This document shows positions 56,588 to 64,000 of a DNA stretch of 64,000 nucleotides, one piece after another. The DNA is taken from NCBI GenBank assembly GCA_018399285.1, contig JAGYOW010000001.1, positions 1 to 64,000 of the forward strand, in the 5' to 3' direction. Both the position numbers and the translations under genes were made by a program. Below the pieces are notes generated by a model. That model did no database searches, was not told where the DNA came from, and worked only from the letters and a program-made list of their open reading frames with translations. The stretch is from Desulfotignum sp. (GTDB lineage: Bacteria > Desulfobacterota > Desulfobacteria > Desulfobacterales > Desulfobacteraceae). Position 1 is the first letter of the stretch, and every line of letters begins with the position of its first letter.

Positions 56588-58120
56588 GACTTCGCAGGCA
56601 GCGGCCAGCTGTTCTCTGTCATCGAAATGGATGGTGCCGTTATTGGTGACCTGGTAGGTTTCATGACCCTTGCCTGCTGCCAGAATGATGTCTCCAGGCC
56701 GGGAAATGCGGACGGCGGCATCCAGAGCATAGTTTCGATCGGCATGACAGATCACACCGGAGAAATCCGCATATATCGAGCGTTTGTCTTTGTTGGACAG
56801 GTCAGGCCATGGCGTCACGGACGTACCGGTTTCCCGAATACCAGCCAGGATATCTTCAATGATCTGGTCCGGATTTTCAGTCCTGGGATTATCGGATGTG
56901 ACAATGGTCACGTCACTGTATTGACAGGCAATTTTTCCCATCAACGGCCGTTTGGTGCGGTCCCGGTCCCCGCCGCATCCGAAAACAGTGATCAGACGGC
57001 GGGTGGCCCGCTGTTTCAGGGTTTTGAGAACCGATTCCAGCGCGCCCGGCGTGTGGGCATAATCCACAAACATATACCGGTTCAACGGATTGGCAACCTT
57101 TTCCAGCCGGCCCGGAACACCGGTGCAGGCCGCCAGTCCCTGTTGGATCTCTAGGGGTTTTACCCCTGCGCCATAGGCGGCCCCGGCCGCACACAAGATA
57201 TTTTCCAGATTGAACCGGCCGGTGAGAGAAGAGGAAAACCCCATGGTGTCGCTGTCCAGATGCATACGCCCGAAAATGCCCTGGATCGAGTCCATGATAT
57301 CCTGGACCCGAACTTCCGGTGGCCTGCTGTTTTCAGCAGTTTCAGCACTGACACACATGACCGGAAAATCCAGTTCACCGGCCAGCCGGGCACCCCAGGG
57401 GTCATCCATGTTGATGACGGCTGAAAACCGGGGTGTGTTGACACCCGGCCGGAGAAAATCAGTGAAAAACCGTTTTTTGCAGTGGTAATACGCGGTCATG
57501 TCCGGGTGATAATCCAAATGATCCTGGGTCAGGTTGGTGAAAATTCCCATATCAAAATGACACCCGTCGACCCGGAACTGATCCAGGCCGTGGGAAGACA
57601 CTTCCATGATGACATGGGTGATGCCGGTCTGTTTCATTTGAGCCAGGGTTTTCTGAATTGTCAACGCGTCCGGGGTGGTGGTGGGGGCATCCACATGCCT
57701 GCCGTTGTAACGGATATTGATGGTGCCCATGACCCCGCAGCGGAAACCGGCCGCCAGAAACATCTGTTCCAGCAGATAGGTGATGGTGGTTTTGCCGTTG
57801 GTGCCGGTCACACCCACCAGAAACAGGTCCCGGGACGGGTTTCCAAAGAATCTGGCGGCAATGATTCCGGCGGCCCGGCGGGAATTTTCCACTTGAATGA
57901 CCCGGTTCAGGCGATCGGGGTTTTCCTGGGCCACCACGGCGGCAGCTCCTTTCTCCAGGGCGGTTTTAATGTAATCATGACCGTTGGCGGCATATCCTTT
58001 GATGGCCAGAAACAACTGGCCGGGCTGGATGTTCTGGGCCCGGGTCTGGATGCCGGTGATCTCCACGTCTGTTTGCGGCAATGAAGGAACGATGTCTTGC
58101 AGCAATACGGATAATTTCAT
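56468..58120 (-). CDS. murE: UDP-N-acetylmuramoyl-L-alanyl-D-glutamate-meso-diaminopimelate ligase (reading frame runs into murF)
   Basis: An open frame of 550 codons. The MurE body covers about 1-515: GTNGKTT at 106-112, EVSSHGLDQ, NLTQDHLDYH and the amino-acid-specificity motif DNPRTENP, which indicates meso-diaminopimelate as substrate. The family normally ends near FDDREQLAAACEVM; here the same frame continues with ITWTRNDIAAALE, typical of a MurF N-terminus, and stops at 56468. Either the murE stop was lost to an indel or this is a MurE-MurF fusion broken once. ATG 58120 overlaps ftsI by 4 bp. Confidence 0.93.
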   Translation of the reverse strand: MKLSVLLQDIVPSLPQTDVEITGIQTRAQNIQPGQLFLAIKGYAANGHDYIKTALEKGAAAVVAQENPDRLNRVIQVENSRRAAGIIAARFFGNPSRDLFLVGVTGTNGKTTITYLLEQMFLAAGFRCGVMGTINIRYNGRHVDAPTTTPDALTIQKTLAQMKQTGITHVIMEVSSHGLDQFRVDGCHFDMGIFTNLTQDHLDYHPDMTAYYHCKKRFFTDFLRPGVNTPRFSAVINMDDPWGARLAGELDFPVMCVSAETAENSRPPEVRVQDIMDSIQGIFGRMHLDSDTMGFSSSLTGRFNLENILCAAGAAYGAGVKPLEIQQGLAACTGVPGRLEKVANPLNRYMFVDYAHTPGALESVLKTLKQRATRRLITVFGCGGDRDRTKRPLMGKIACQYSDVTIVTSDNPRTENPDQIIEDILAGIRETGTSVTPWPDLSNKDKRSIYADFSGVICHADRNYALDAAVRISRPGDIILAAGKGHETYQVTNNGTIHFDDREQLAAACEVMAEQFVPITWTRNDIAAALETSPTTDTRNTALVFHRYQY

Positions 58121-59850
58121 AATGTCTCTCCTTGATCCGTCACTGCAGCCACCATGCTCCCGGCAGCCGGGGGAATACTCAGGTAATTAAAAGACTGGGC
58201 CAGAATATTTTTAAAAGCCGGTGCTGCCACATCCCCGCCGTAATATTTGTTCCGGGGTTCATCCACCACCACCAGTACCGCCAGCTGGGGATTCTGAAGC
58301 GGGGCAAATCCGGCAAAAACCGATGTGTATGTGTTTTTGGCATACCCTTTCTGGCCCTGGACCACTTTCTGGGCCGTGCCGGTTTTCCCGCACACATTGT
58401 ATCCTGCCAGCGCCGCCTTGGTGCCGGTTCCGTTTTCCTGGACAGCCAGCGCCATCATATGTTTGACCCGGGCCGCCGTCTGGGGGGAGACGGCCTGACG
58501 CACCGGGGTGGGATGAAACACTTTGAGATCCTCACCCGTGTTGGAAACAATTTTTTTCACCAGCATGGGTTTCATGACCTGGCCGTTGTTGGCAATGGTG
58601 CTGATACCTGAAACCAGCTGGATGGCTGACACGGAAATGCCCTGACCAAAGGAAATGGCACCCGTGTCGATTTTTGTCCATTGTTCGGGCGGCATCAAGG
58701 TTCCCGTGGTTTCTCCCGGGCTGTCTATCTGTGTTGTACTGCCGAAGCCAAATCGGCTTAAATAGTTGTGCAACATCTGTCTGCCCATTTTTTCCCCAAT
58801 CTTGACCGCACCGATATTGCTGGAATAAGCAATGATATGATTGATGGTCAGCCAGTCATGGGGGTGGGTATCTTTGACCGTGTATTTTCCGATGCGGTAC
58901 CGGCCGTTTTCACAAAAAAAGATGGTGCTCGGAGCCATGCCGTTTTCCAGGGCTGCCGCAGCTGTAAAAACTTTCAGGGTGGAGCCGGGTTCAAAAGAGT
59001 CCGTGACGATCCGGTTTCGGAACAGGGCCGGATCAAACTCTTGATAATTGTTGGGGTTGAACCGGGGATAATGAGCCATGGCCAGCAGTTCACCGGTTGC
59101 CGGGCGCATGACCAGAGCCATGCCGGATCTGGCCTGATGTTTCAGGACCGTTTCTTCCAGGGCTGTCTCCGTGAACAACTGAATTTTTTTGTCCAGGGTC
59201 AGCACGATATCGTTTCCCCGCAGCTCCGCCTGTTTTTGTCTGTCAATATCCAGGATTCGACCGGTGCCGTCCCGCCGGACCCGGATGGTGACAGCGTGAC
59301 CTTCCAAAACATCATTGTATTTGAATTCCAGACCTTCCAGCCCCACATCCTTTTTTCCGGTAAACCCCAGGACCTGAGCTGCCAGATCCCGGTTGGGATA
59401 AAACCGCTTAAAGCTTTTCTGGAAATAAATGCCCGGCAGATTCAGGGCTCTCACCTTCAATGCCAGGTCCGGAGAGATGTTTTCCGCGATCAGGGCGTAT
59501 CGGCTTTGTCTGGAAAATTTCTGCACCAGGTCTTCGGCGTCCATCTCCAGCAAAGGCACCAAAGCCCGGGCGGTTTTCACCGGGGCTTCGATGCGTAACG
59601 GGTCTGCGATGACGGTCAACGCATCCAGGGTGGCACCCAGCTTGTTCCAGTGCCGGTCCAGAATCCGGCCCCGCTCCCCTTTGATGGTCAGATGCCGGGA
59701 ATACCCGTTTTCCGCCCGTCTGGCATATTCGTCGGCTTTAAGGATCTGAATGTCAAAGGACTTGATACCCAGTCCTGCTAAAATGAGTATCAGAACCACC
59801 TGGATGAACCGGATCCGATTGACAATTTTCTTTTGACCCGGGTTTGACAT
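58117..59850 (-). CDS. ftsI: Peptidoglycan D,D-transpeptidase FtsI (class B penicillin-binding protein)
   Basis: A 577-residue protein with one N-terminal helix (about 12-32), a pedestal domain, and a transpeptidase domain carrying the active-site S290-T-L-K293 (PGSTLKVF), S343-S-N345 (AYSSNIGAVK) and K489-T-G-T492 (CGKTGTAQK). It crosslinks septal murein with FtsW. No PASTA domain follows, unlike many Spo/FtsI homologues in this lineage. Overlaps ftsL by one base and murE by four. Confidence 0.96.
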   Translation of the reverse strand: MSNPGQKKIVNRIRFIQVVLILILAGLGIKSFDIQILKADEYARRAENGYSRHLTIKGERGRILDRHWNKLGATLDALTVIADPLRIEAPVKTARALVPLLEMDAEDLVQKFSRQSRYALIAENISPDLALKVRALNLPGIYFQKSFKRFYPNRDLAAQVLGFTGKKDVGLEGLEFKYNDVLEGHAVTIRVRRDGTGRILDIDRQKQAELRGNDIVLTLDKKIQLFTETALEETVLKHQARSGMALVMRPATGELLAMAHYPRFNPNNYQEFDPALFRNRIVTDSFEPGSTLKVFTAAAALENGMAPSTIFFCENGRYRIGKYTVKDTHPHDWLTINHIIAYSSNIGAVKIGEKMGRQMLHNYLSRFGFGSTTQIDSPGETTGTLMPPEQWTKIDTGAISFGQGISVSAIQLVSGISTIANNGQVMKPMLVKKIVSNTGEDLKVFHPTPVRQAVSPQTAARVKHMMALAVQENGTGTKAALAGYNVCGKTGTAQKVVQGQKGYAKNTYTSVFAGFAPLQNPQLAVLVVVDEPRNKYYGGDVAAPAFKNILAQSFNYLSIPPAAGSMVAAVTDQGETL

Positions 59851-60128
59851 CAGTCCTCCTCCTTTTCAAGAAAAAGGGTCTGATTGAACACATCTTCGGT
59901 CAGGCCCAGCTGGGAGCGGGCAATACCGATGATGCGGGTGTCGGATTTGAGCCGGTCTCTCTCCAGGGTGAGTTCCCTTTGATAGGATAACAGGTCGGAC
60001 AACCGGGACTGGGCCAAAGATATTTCAAGGGTCACCTGGGTGGCCCCGGTTCTGACCCAGGCATGTAGCAGCAGTTCGCCAAACAGAACAGAGAGAATCA
60101 CCACCCATTTCAAAGCGGAATCATTCAT
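59850..60128 (-). CDS. ftsL: Cell division protein FtsL
   Basis: A 92-residue bitopic protein: an N-terminal helix (about 5-25, ALKWVVILSVLFGELLLHAW) and a periplasmic leucine-zipper-like coiled coil (about 35-75, EISLAQSRLSDLLSYQREL). The ATG 60128 was chosen over an earlier in-frame start because it places the helix near the N-terminus and overlaps the rsmH stop region. It forms the FtsQLB complex. Family sequence similarity is low, so the call rests on size, topology and position. Confidence 0.88.
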   Translation of the reverse strand: MNDSALKWVVILSVLFGELLLHAWVRTGATQVTLEISLAQSRLSDLLSYQRELTLERDRLKSDTRIIGIARSQLGLTEDVFNQTLFLEKEED

Positions 60129-60129
60129 T

Positions 60130-61068
60130 TCATAGCCTTTCCGCCACTCTGAGCCGGGCGCTTCGGGCCATGGGATTGGCAGCAATTTCCTCGGGTGTGG
60201 GGGTGACTATTTTTTTTACAATCGATCTCATGACCGGTTGTTTGTGGCACACGCACCGGGGCAGGGTTTTGGGGCAGGTACACCCGGTTTCATAGGTTTT
60301 TAAATGCTGTTTGACAATGCGGTCCTCCAGAGAGTGAAAACTGATGATACAGATTCGGCCGCCTTGGGTCAGCAGGTCCGGGACCTGTTCCATGAACCGG
60401 GTCAGATGATCCAGTTCCCGGTTCACGGCAATGCGCAATGCCTGAAATACGCGAGTGGCCGGATGTATTTTCGATGCGGCGGCCCGGGCTTTAGGGACGG
60501 TGTCCACAATGATCTGGCTCAATTGCCGGGTGGTTTTCAAAGGATGATCGACCCGTTCCCGGACAATGGCCCCGGCAATGCGGCGGGAAAATTTTTCTTC
60601 CCCAAAGGAAAAGAACAGATCCACCAGGGATTGCTGTGAAAACGTGTTTACAATGATTTCAGCCGTCATGTTCTGTCGGGTATCCATCCGCATGTCTAAA
60701 GGTTCATCCCGGTTGAAACTGAATCCCCGGTGTGCCCGGGTGATCTGGTTGAATGAAAAGCCTAAATCCAGCACAATGGCGTTGACCCGGGGGATATCAT
60801 GCTGATCCAGAATCGCTGAAAGGTGCGAGAAATTGTCATGAACCAGAATGATGTTCTGTTTGAACGGGTGCAGCACGTTTCGGGCGTGGGTGATGGCATC
60901 CAGATCCTGATCGATTCCGATGAACAGGCCGTCCGGAAGAATGGCCTGTATGGTGGCACGGGCGTGTCCAGCCCCTCCCAGGGTCCCGTCCACACAGATA
61001 TCTCCGGGTTTCAGGTTCTGGTACGCAAAGACTTCCGCCGGCATCACGGTCGTGTGATCAAATCCCAT
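60130..61068 (-). CDS. rsmH: 16S rRNA m4C1402 methyltransferase
   Basis: A 312-residue SAM-dependent enzyme (formerly MraW). The SAM motif is CVDGTLGGAGHA (22-33), IGIDQDLDAI follows, then LDLGFSFNQI and GGRICIISFHSLEDRIVK. A CxC...C cluster (GCTCPKTLPRCVC) near the C-terminus is typical. Located between mraZ and ftsL, as in most dcw clusters. Confidence 0.97.
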   Translation of the reverse strand: MGFDHTTVMPAEVFAYQNLKPGDICVDGTLGGAGHARATIQAILPDGLFIGIDQDLDAITHARNVLHPFKQNIILVHDNFSHLSAILDQHDIPRVNAIVLDLGFSFNQITRAHRGFSFNRDEPLDMRMDTRQNMTAEIIVNTFSQQSLVDLFFSFGEEKFSRRIAGAIVRERVDHPLKTTRQLSQIIVDTVPKARAAASKIHPATRVFQALRIAVNRELDHLTRFMEQVPDLLTQGGRICIISFHSLEDRIVKQHLKTYETGCTCPKTLPRCVCHKQPVMRSIVKKIVTPTPEEIAANPMARSARLRVAERL

Positions 61069-61070
61069 GG

Positions 61071-61511
61071 CTACAGCCCCAGGGAAGCAATTTCCTCCCT
61101 TACTTCCTCTTTTTCAAGTTCCTGCTCCATTTTCATATTTTCCTGGTCCCATCTTTCCCGGGCCCATATTTCAAACCGGTCCAAAACCCCCACTAAGACA
61201 ATGTCCTTTTCAATGCCTGCATAAGTGCGCAGGCTGGGGGGAATTAAAATCCGGTCCTGTTTGTCACATTTCAACGGGCAGGCATTACCCAGAAAAAACC
61301 GTTTGAATTTTTCCATGGCCGCGCTTTTGGCGGCCAGAATTTTTTTCTCCAGCTGCTTCCATTCATTGAAAGTGTAGGCATACAGGCATCCATCCTTGAT
61401 GGAAACCACCACCCCGTATTCATCATCAGCCTTGAGCACGTCCCGGAACCGTGCCGGAATGATAATCCTGCCCTTTGGGTCGATGGTATGAAAGGAGCTT
61501 GATCGAAACAT
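61071..61511 (-). CDS. mraZ: Transcriptional regulator MraZ
   Basis: A 146-residue protein with two SpoVT/AbrB-like domains, each with the DxKGR-type signature: TIDPKGRIIIPARFRD (9-24) and the second KQDRILIPPSLR (about 88-99). It represses the dcw operon in several bacteria. The start ATG 61511 is preferred over a far upstream start because it begins MFRSSSFHTID, standard for the family, and because the DNA between holds the operator repeats. First gene of the cluster. Confidence 0.96.
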   Translation of the reverse strand: MFRSSSFHTIDPKGRIIIPARFRDVLKADDEYGVVVSIKDGCLYAYTFNEWKQLEKKILAAKSAAMEKFKRFFLGNACPLKCDKQDRILIPPSLRTYAGIEKDIVLVGVLDRFEIWARERWDQENMKMEQELEKEEVREEIASLGL

Positions 61512-61541
61512 GTCTGTCGCCTGCCTTCCTGGTTTTGGGTA

Positions 61542-61571
61542 AAAGATCCACTTTCCTCCACCATTTAACAC
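61542..61571 (-). promoter_or_regulatory. MraZ-box-like operator repeats upstream of mraZ
   Basis: Reading the minus strand from 61571, GTGT, GTGG and GTGG occur at exactly 10-bp spacing (61571, 61561, 61551), as GTGTTAAATG, GTGGAGGAAA, GTGGATC. Known MraZ sites are direct repeats of this GTGG(A/G) type with 10-bp period. A TTGACT hexamer lies upstream (61600-61595), but no clear -10 follows. It fits autoregulation of the dcw operon. Confidence 0.7.
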
Positions 61572-61746
61572 ACTTTTGCTAAAATTCAGGCATAAGTCAA
61601 GAAAAAAAATCAGGTGTATGTAAAAAAAAAGGGTATCGGTCAAAAAATAATTGAAATTTTTGATGGAATACAGGCAGGCAGGCAGTGGGGAGTAAAGTGG
61701 ATTAACGAGTGGGGCAAAAGGGGGGCAGGTGGAACGGGCCGACAAT

Positions 61747-61792
61747 CAGCCGGTCAAAGATCCGGCAATCAGTCGGTCAGAGGCCCGGCAAT
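61747..61792. repeat. Imperfect 23-bp tandem duplication at the plsC 3' end
   Basis: Copies at 61747-61769 (CAGCCGGTCAAAGATCC then GGCAAT) and 61770-61792 (CAGTCGGTCAGAGGCCC then GGCAAT) match at 19 of 23 positions. The plsC stop codon lies at the junction; a weaker third copy may precede them. Confidence 0.6.
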
Positions 61793-62497
61793 GGTGGCTC
61801 GGACGGCTTCGATGGTGTCTGCCAGCCGCCCGGCATCTCCGGGCAGCACATATACAGGGCGGTGCACGATGATTTCCACCGCCCCGGGGATCAGGTTCAG
61901 GGAGTCCGGGGGCAGCACCTCACGGGAGTGTTTGATAGTGACCGGCAGAACCGGCAGCCCGGTTTCCCTGGCAAATACAAACGCGCCTTTTTTAAAGGGC
62001 TGCACCTGTCCGTCCCGGCTCCGGGTACCTTCGGCGAAAAACAGAACCGATGCTTTGGCAGACATGCGTTTTTTGGCCTGCCGAATGGATTGGATCGCTG
62101 CATCGTGACGGGACCGGTCGATGAAGATACACCCTAAGTAATGGCAGGCCGTGCCGAAAACGGGAATTTTTCTCAGTTCCTGTTTCATCACCCATTTGAT
62201 ATGCAGCCCGATAAATCCGTGGATCACCGGGATATCCACCATGGACTGGTGGTTGGCCACCACCACATAAGCATGCCCTTGATGACAGTTTTTTTTGCCG
62301 GTCAGTTTCACCTTGACGGGCACGATGCCGCAGGCCAGGCGGGACCATATCACGGCCAGTGCATTGGTGGCGTCCCGGGAAAAAAAAGCACCCACAACAA
62401 TACAGATCATTCCTAAAACAAGGGTGATGATCACCATGAACGGCATGACAATCACCCATTTATACGGCTGATATATCCATTTTAAAATTCGGTTCAC
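61769..62497 (-). CDS. plsC: 1-acyl-sn-glycerol-3-phosphate acyltransferase
   Basis: A 242-residue membrane-bound acyltransferase making phosphatidic acid. The HX4D motif is in ANHQSMVD (His83, Asp88) and the substrate motif FAEGTRS is at 154-160. Two N-terminal helices (about 15-40) anchor it. It precedes mraZ in the opposite sense of transcription order (both minus strand, plsC downstream), separated by a 260-bp gap with the MraZ operator. Confidence 0.95.
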   Translation of the reverse strand: MNRILKWIYQPYKWVIVMPFMVIITLVLGMICIVVGAFFSRDATNALAVIWSRLACGIVPVKVKLTGKKNCHQGHAYVVVANHQSMVDIPVIHGFIGLHIKWVMKQELRKIPVFGTACHYLGCIFIDRSRHDAAIQSIRQAKKRMSAKASVLFFAEGTRSRDGQVQPFKKGAFVFARETGLPVLPVTIKHSREVLPPDSLNLIPGAVEIIVHRPVYVLPGDAGRLADTIEAVRATIAGPLTD

Positions 62498-62505
62498 AGG
62501 CTGAT

Positions 62506-63459
62506 TTATTCCTTGGTTTCCTCTTCTTCCGGCGGGGTGAGCCCGGCCAAATCAAGGGCATAGGATGTGATATCTTCAGCAACCTGGGGTTTTAAAAAAA
62601 ATACATAGTCGTTCATGGATGAGGTGGCCGGCATGGATTCATCCCCATCCGGCTCAAACAATGTCAACACCCGGGAAGTACCATTGTCCAGAATCACGGT
62701 CAGACCCGGGGATAAAGCTTTCAGATCGGCTTTGTTTGTGTCCGTTGCAAACCGGTCACAGGTCAGAGCGGATAATGAATACAGCAGATTGGACACGGTT
62801 TTCGGATCCGGTGAGGAACCGTCCGGATAATCAAACACCGGTGTTGAGTCCTGCTCTTTTTCATCTTCCGCCGGTTTTCGGGCGGTCAGCACCACCTGTT
62901 TTTCAGGGGTTTGGAGGGTGATTTTTTCAATGTCTTTTTCCTGAAATGTCAGAACCTTCCGGTCTCTGAATTCATCCACGGATTTGTTGAAATGGGCTCG
63001 AAAACTGTCATTGGCATGATAGATGTTGGCATCGTTTTCCAGCATCACAAACGTGTGATTGAAAGTGGGGGCGGTTTTGCCGATTTTAAAAGACATGACA
63101 GGGGTTCCCCCCTGAAAGGCGGTGACAGTCAAGACCCGGGACGGGTCGAGTTCATACCGGGTCACATCCTGTTTTTCGGAAACCAGGGCAGACAGGGTCA
63201 GCCCGGATATGACATCCAGCATTTTTTTAACAGCGCCGTCATCTGCCGGATAGGCGTGCTTTGTCACCGCCCATCCCGATTCCGTCCGGACAAAATCAAG
63301 GGTTTGATCGGTTTGCGCCACAGTCAGGCGGTCGATTTTTTCTGTATCCACGGATGGGGGTTCCGGCAGGGTATAATGACGGCCGTCTTCTTTTTTCAGG
63401 ACCAGATAGCCGGCCAGTATCGCAATGATCAATATCAGTATCAGATATTCTTTTTTCAT
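62506..63459 (-). CDS. DUF4340 domain membrane-anchored protein
   Basis: A 317-residue protein with an N-terminal anchor (about 4-22, EYLILILIIAILAGYLVL) and an extracytoplasmic DUF4340 domain, made of repeated beta-rich units (residues about 55-220 and 240-300). ATG 63459 is chosen because the hydrophobic anchor follows at once. DUF4340 proteins follow gldG-like genes in many Gram-negative bacteria and may cooperate with that ABC system. Function unknown. Confidence 0.85.
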   Translation of the reverse strand: MKKEYLILILIIAILAGYLVLKKEDGRHYTLPEPPSVDTEKIDRLTVAQTDQTLDFVRTESGWAVTKHAYPADDGAVKKMLDVISGLTLSALVSEKQDVTRYELDPSRVLTVTAFQGGTPVMSFKIGKTAPTFNHTFVMLENDANIYHANDSFRAHFNKSVDEFRDRKVLTFQEKDIEKITLQTPEKQVVLTARKPAEDEKEQDSTPVFDYPDGSSPDPKTVSNLLYSLSALTCDRFATDTNKADLKALSPGLTVILDNGTSRVLTLFEPDGDESMPATSSMNDYVFFLKPQVAEDITSYALDLAGLTPPEEEETKE

Positions 63460-63472
63460 GGCAACATATCCT

Positions 63473-64000
63473 TTATGCGTTGAACTGTTTGGCAATTTTT
63501 TTCCGACGGGCTTTCCCGGCCACCCAGACACCGATTCCGAAAACAAACACCAGCACGGGCAATCCGGCAATGTTCAAGGTCTTGATCACTGTCCGGACAA
63601 AGGGAGTGGTGGTGGCCAATGGATTGAGCATCTGCTGTTTGCTTCGCATGGCTGCAATCTCATCCTTGCCGTTCAGATGATCAATGGTGTTCAGGATGAA
63701 TGTGGCATTGGTGGTGCGGCCTTCCGGGTCCAGCATGTTGTCCATCAGCATCTGGGAACATCCGAGCACAAAGATTTTGGCCGGCCGGGAGGTTTCCAGA
63801 ATCCGGTTTTCTGCCACCACTTCCGGGGTATCGCCCTCTGGTGCCGCTGTGTCGGATTCAACCGCATCCGTTGCTGCCGGATCTGTTGTTTCATCAACGT
63901 CTGCCGGGGGGTCGGATTCCGGAATATTCTCTTCCCCCATGGGTTTTTCAGGAACAGGCTTGTCTTTGAAATAACTGGTAAAAGTACCTTCCAGCAGATA
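63473..64000 (-). CDS. GldG-like ABC-type auxiliary transport protein, C-terminal part (runs off the right edge)
   Basis: The last about 175 residues are present. An acidic, low-complexity linker (GEENIPESDPPADVDETTD) is followed by a small domain with FVLGCSQMLMDNML and DHLNGKDEIAAMRSKQQ, and a C-terminal helix (about 20 residues, IAGLPVLVFVFGIGVWVAG) with a basic end. This matches the end of GldG/DUF7088-type substrate-binding-like subunits encoded next to DUF4340 proteins. The N-terminal part lies outside the window. Confidence 0.75.
   Translation of the reverse strand, partial: YLLEGTFTSYFKDKPVPEKPMGEENIPESDPPADVDETTDPAATDAVESDTAAPEGDTPEVVAENRILETSRPAKIFVLGCSQMLMDNMLDPEGRTTNATFILNTIDHLNGKDEIAAMRSKQQMLNPLATTTPFVRTVIKTLNIAGLPVLVFVFGIGVWVAGKARRKKIAKQFNA

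Overview
The window looks like a chromosomal segment of a mesophilic, strictly anaerobic Gram-negative bacterium, most likely a Desulfobacterales-type sulfate reducer. That placement is an inference from gene content: a complete bacterial CO dehydrogenase/acetyl-CoA synthase cluster (acsD, cooS, acsB, acsC, acsE, cooC), the folate branch (fhs, folD), an ADP-forming acyl-CoA synthetase, a sodium-translocating decarboxylase, an Mrp antiporter, a meso-DAP-type murein cluster, and the gene order DUF1844-ispE-tRNA-Gln-prs-rplY-pth-carD-rluA. No insertion sequence, prophage, CRISPR array or rRNA operon was seen.

Layout. 1-1505: biotin carrier, beta and gamma subunits of a Na+-pumping decarboxylase (minus strand). 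1626-8176: seven-gene mrpABCDEFG operon led by a tandem universal stress protein. 8290-12640: heavily frameshifted trmJ, hisJ, a PAS-GGDEF protein and a radical SAM protein. 12745-15871: a tmRNA-like fragment, a queuosine-tRNA mannosyltransferase homologue, a DUF134/DUF5320 pair with a palindromic operator, and an erythrose-4-phosphate/glyceraldehyde-3-phosphate dehydrogenase. 15947-26955: the Wood-Ljungdahl carbonyl-branch cluster, with a MscS channel and a small unknown gene between acsE and cooC. 27708-32691: divergent fhs, folD and ADP-forming acyl-CoA synthetase. 32690-37993: frameshifted housekeeping genes. 37990-42905: an SLC13-type permease, an MFS transporter and a DAHP synthase with a tyrosine-codon attenuator. 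42967-61511: a complete dcw (division and cell wall) cluster read on the minus strand from mraZ to ftsZ, followed by a B12-binding radical SAM gene. 61769-64000: plsC and two genes of a Gld-type ABC system.

How the genes work together. Fhs, FolD, AcsE, AcsCD, AcsB and CooS link formate/CO2 to acetyl-CoA, usable in either direction. The ADP-forming acyl-CoA synthetase could conserve acetyl-CoA energy as ATP. The decarboxylase and Mrp suggest coupled Na+ and H+ circuits. The dcw cluster supplies all cytoplasmic murein precursor steps plus FtsI, FtsL, FtsQ, FtsA, FtsZ and FtsW.

Two points stand out. First, upstream of the DAHP synthase gene is a 25-codon leader ORF with seven Tyr codons, followed by a classic set of mutually exclusive hairpins and an intrinsic terminator: a complete tyrosine-sensing transcription attenuator. 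Second, small indels are concentrated in several blocks (about 8.3-12.6, 18.7-19.0, 25.3-27.0, 28.1-30.4, 32.6-38.3 and 48.7-50.1 kb) and break essential genes while the protein similarity remains easy to read across frames. This is best explained by poor sequence quality rather than gene decay, so boundaries in those blocks are approximate.
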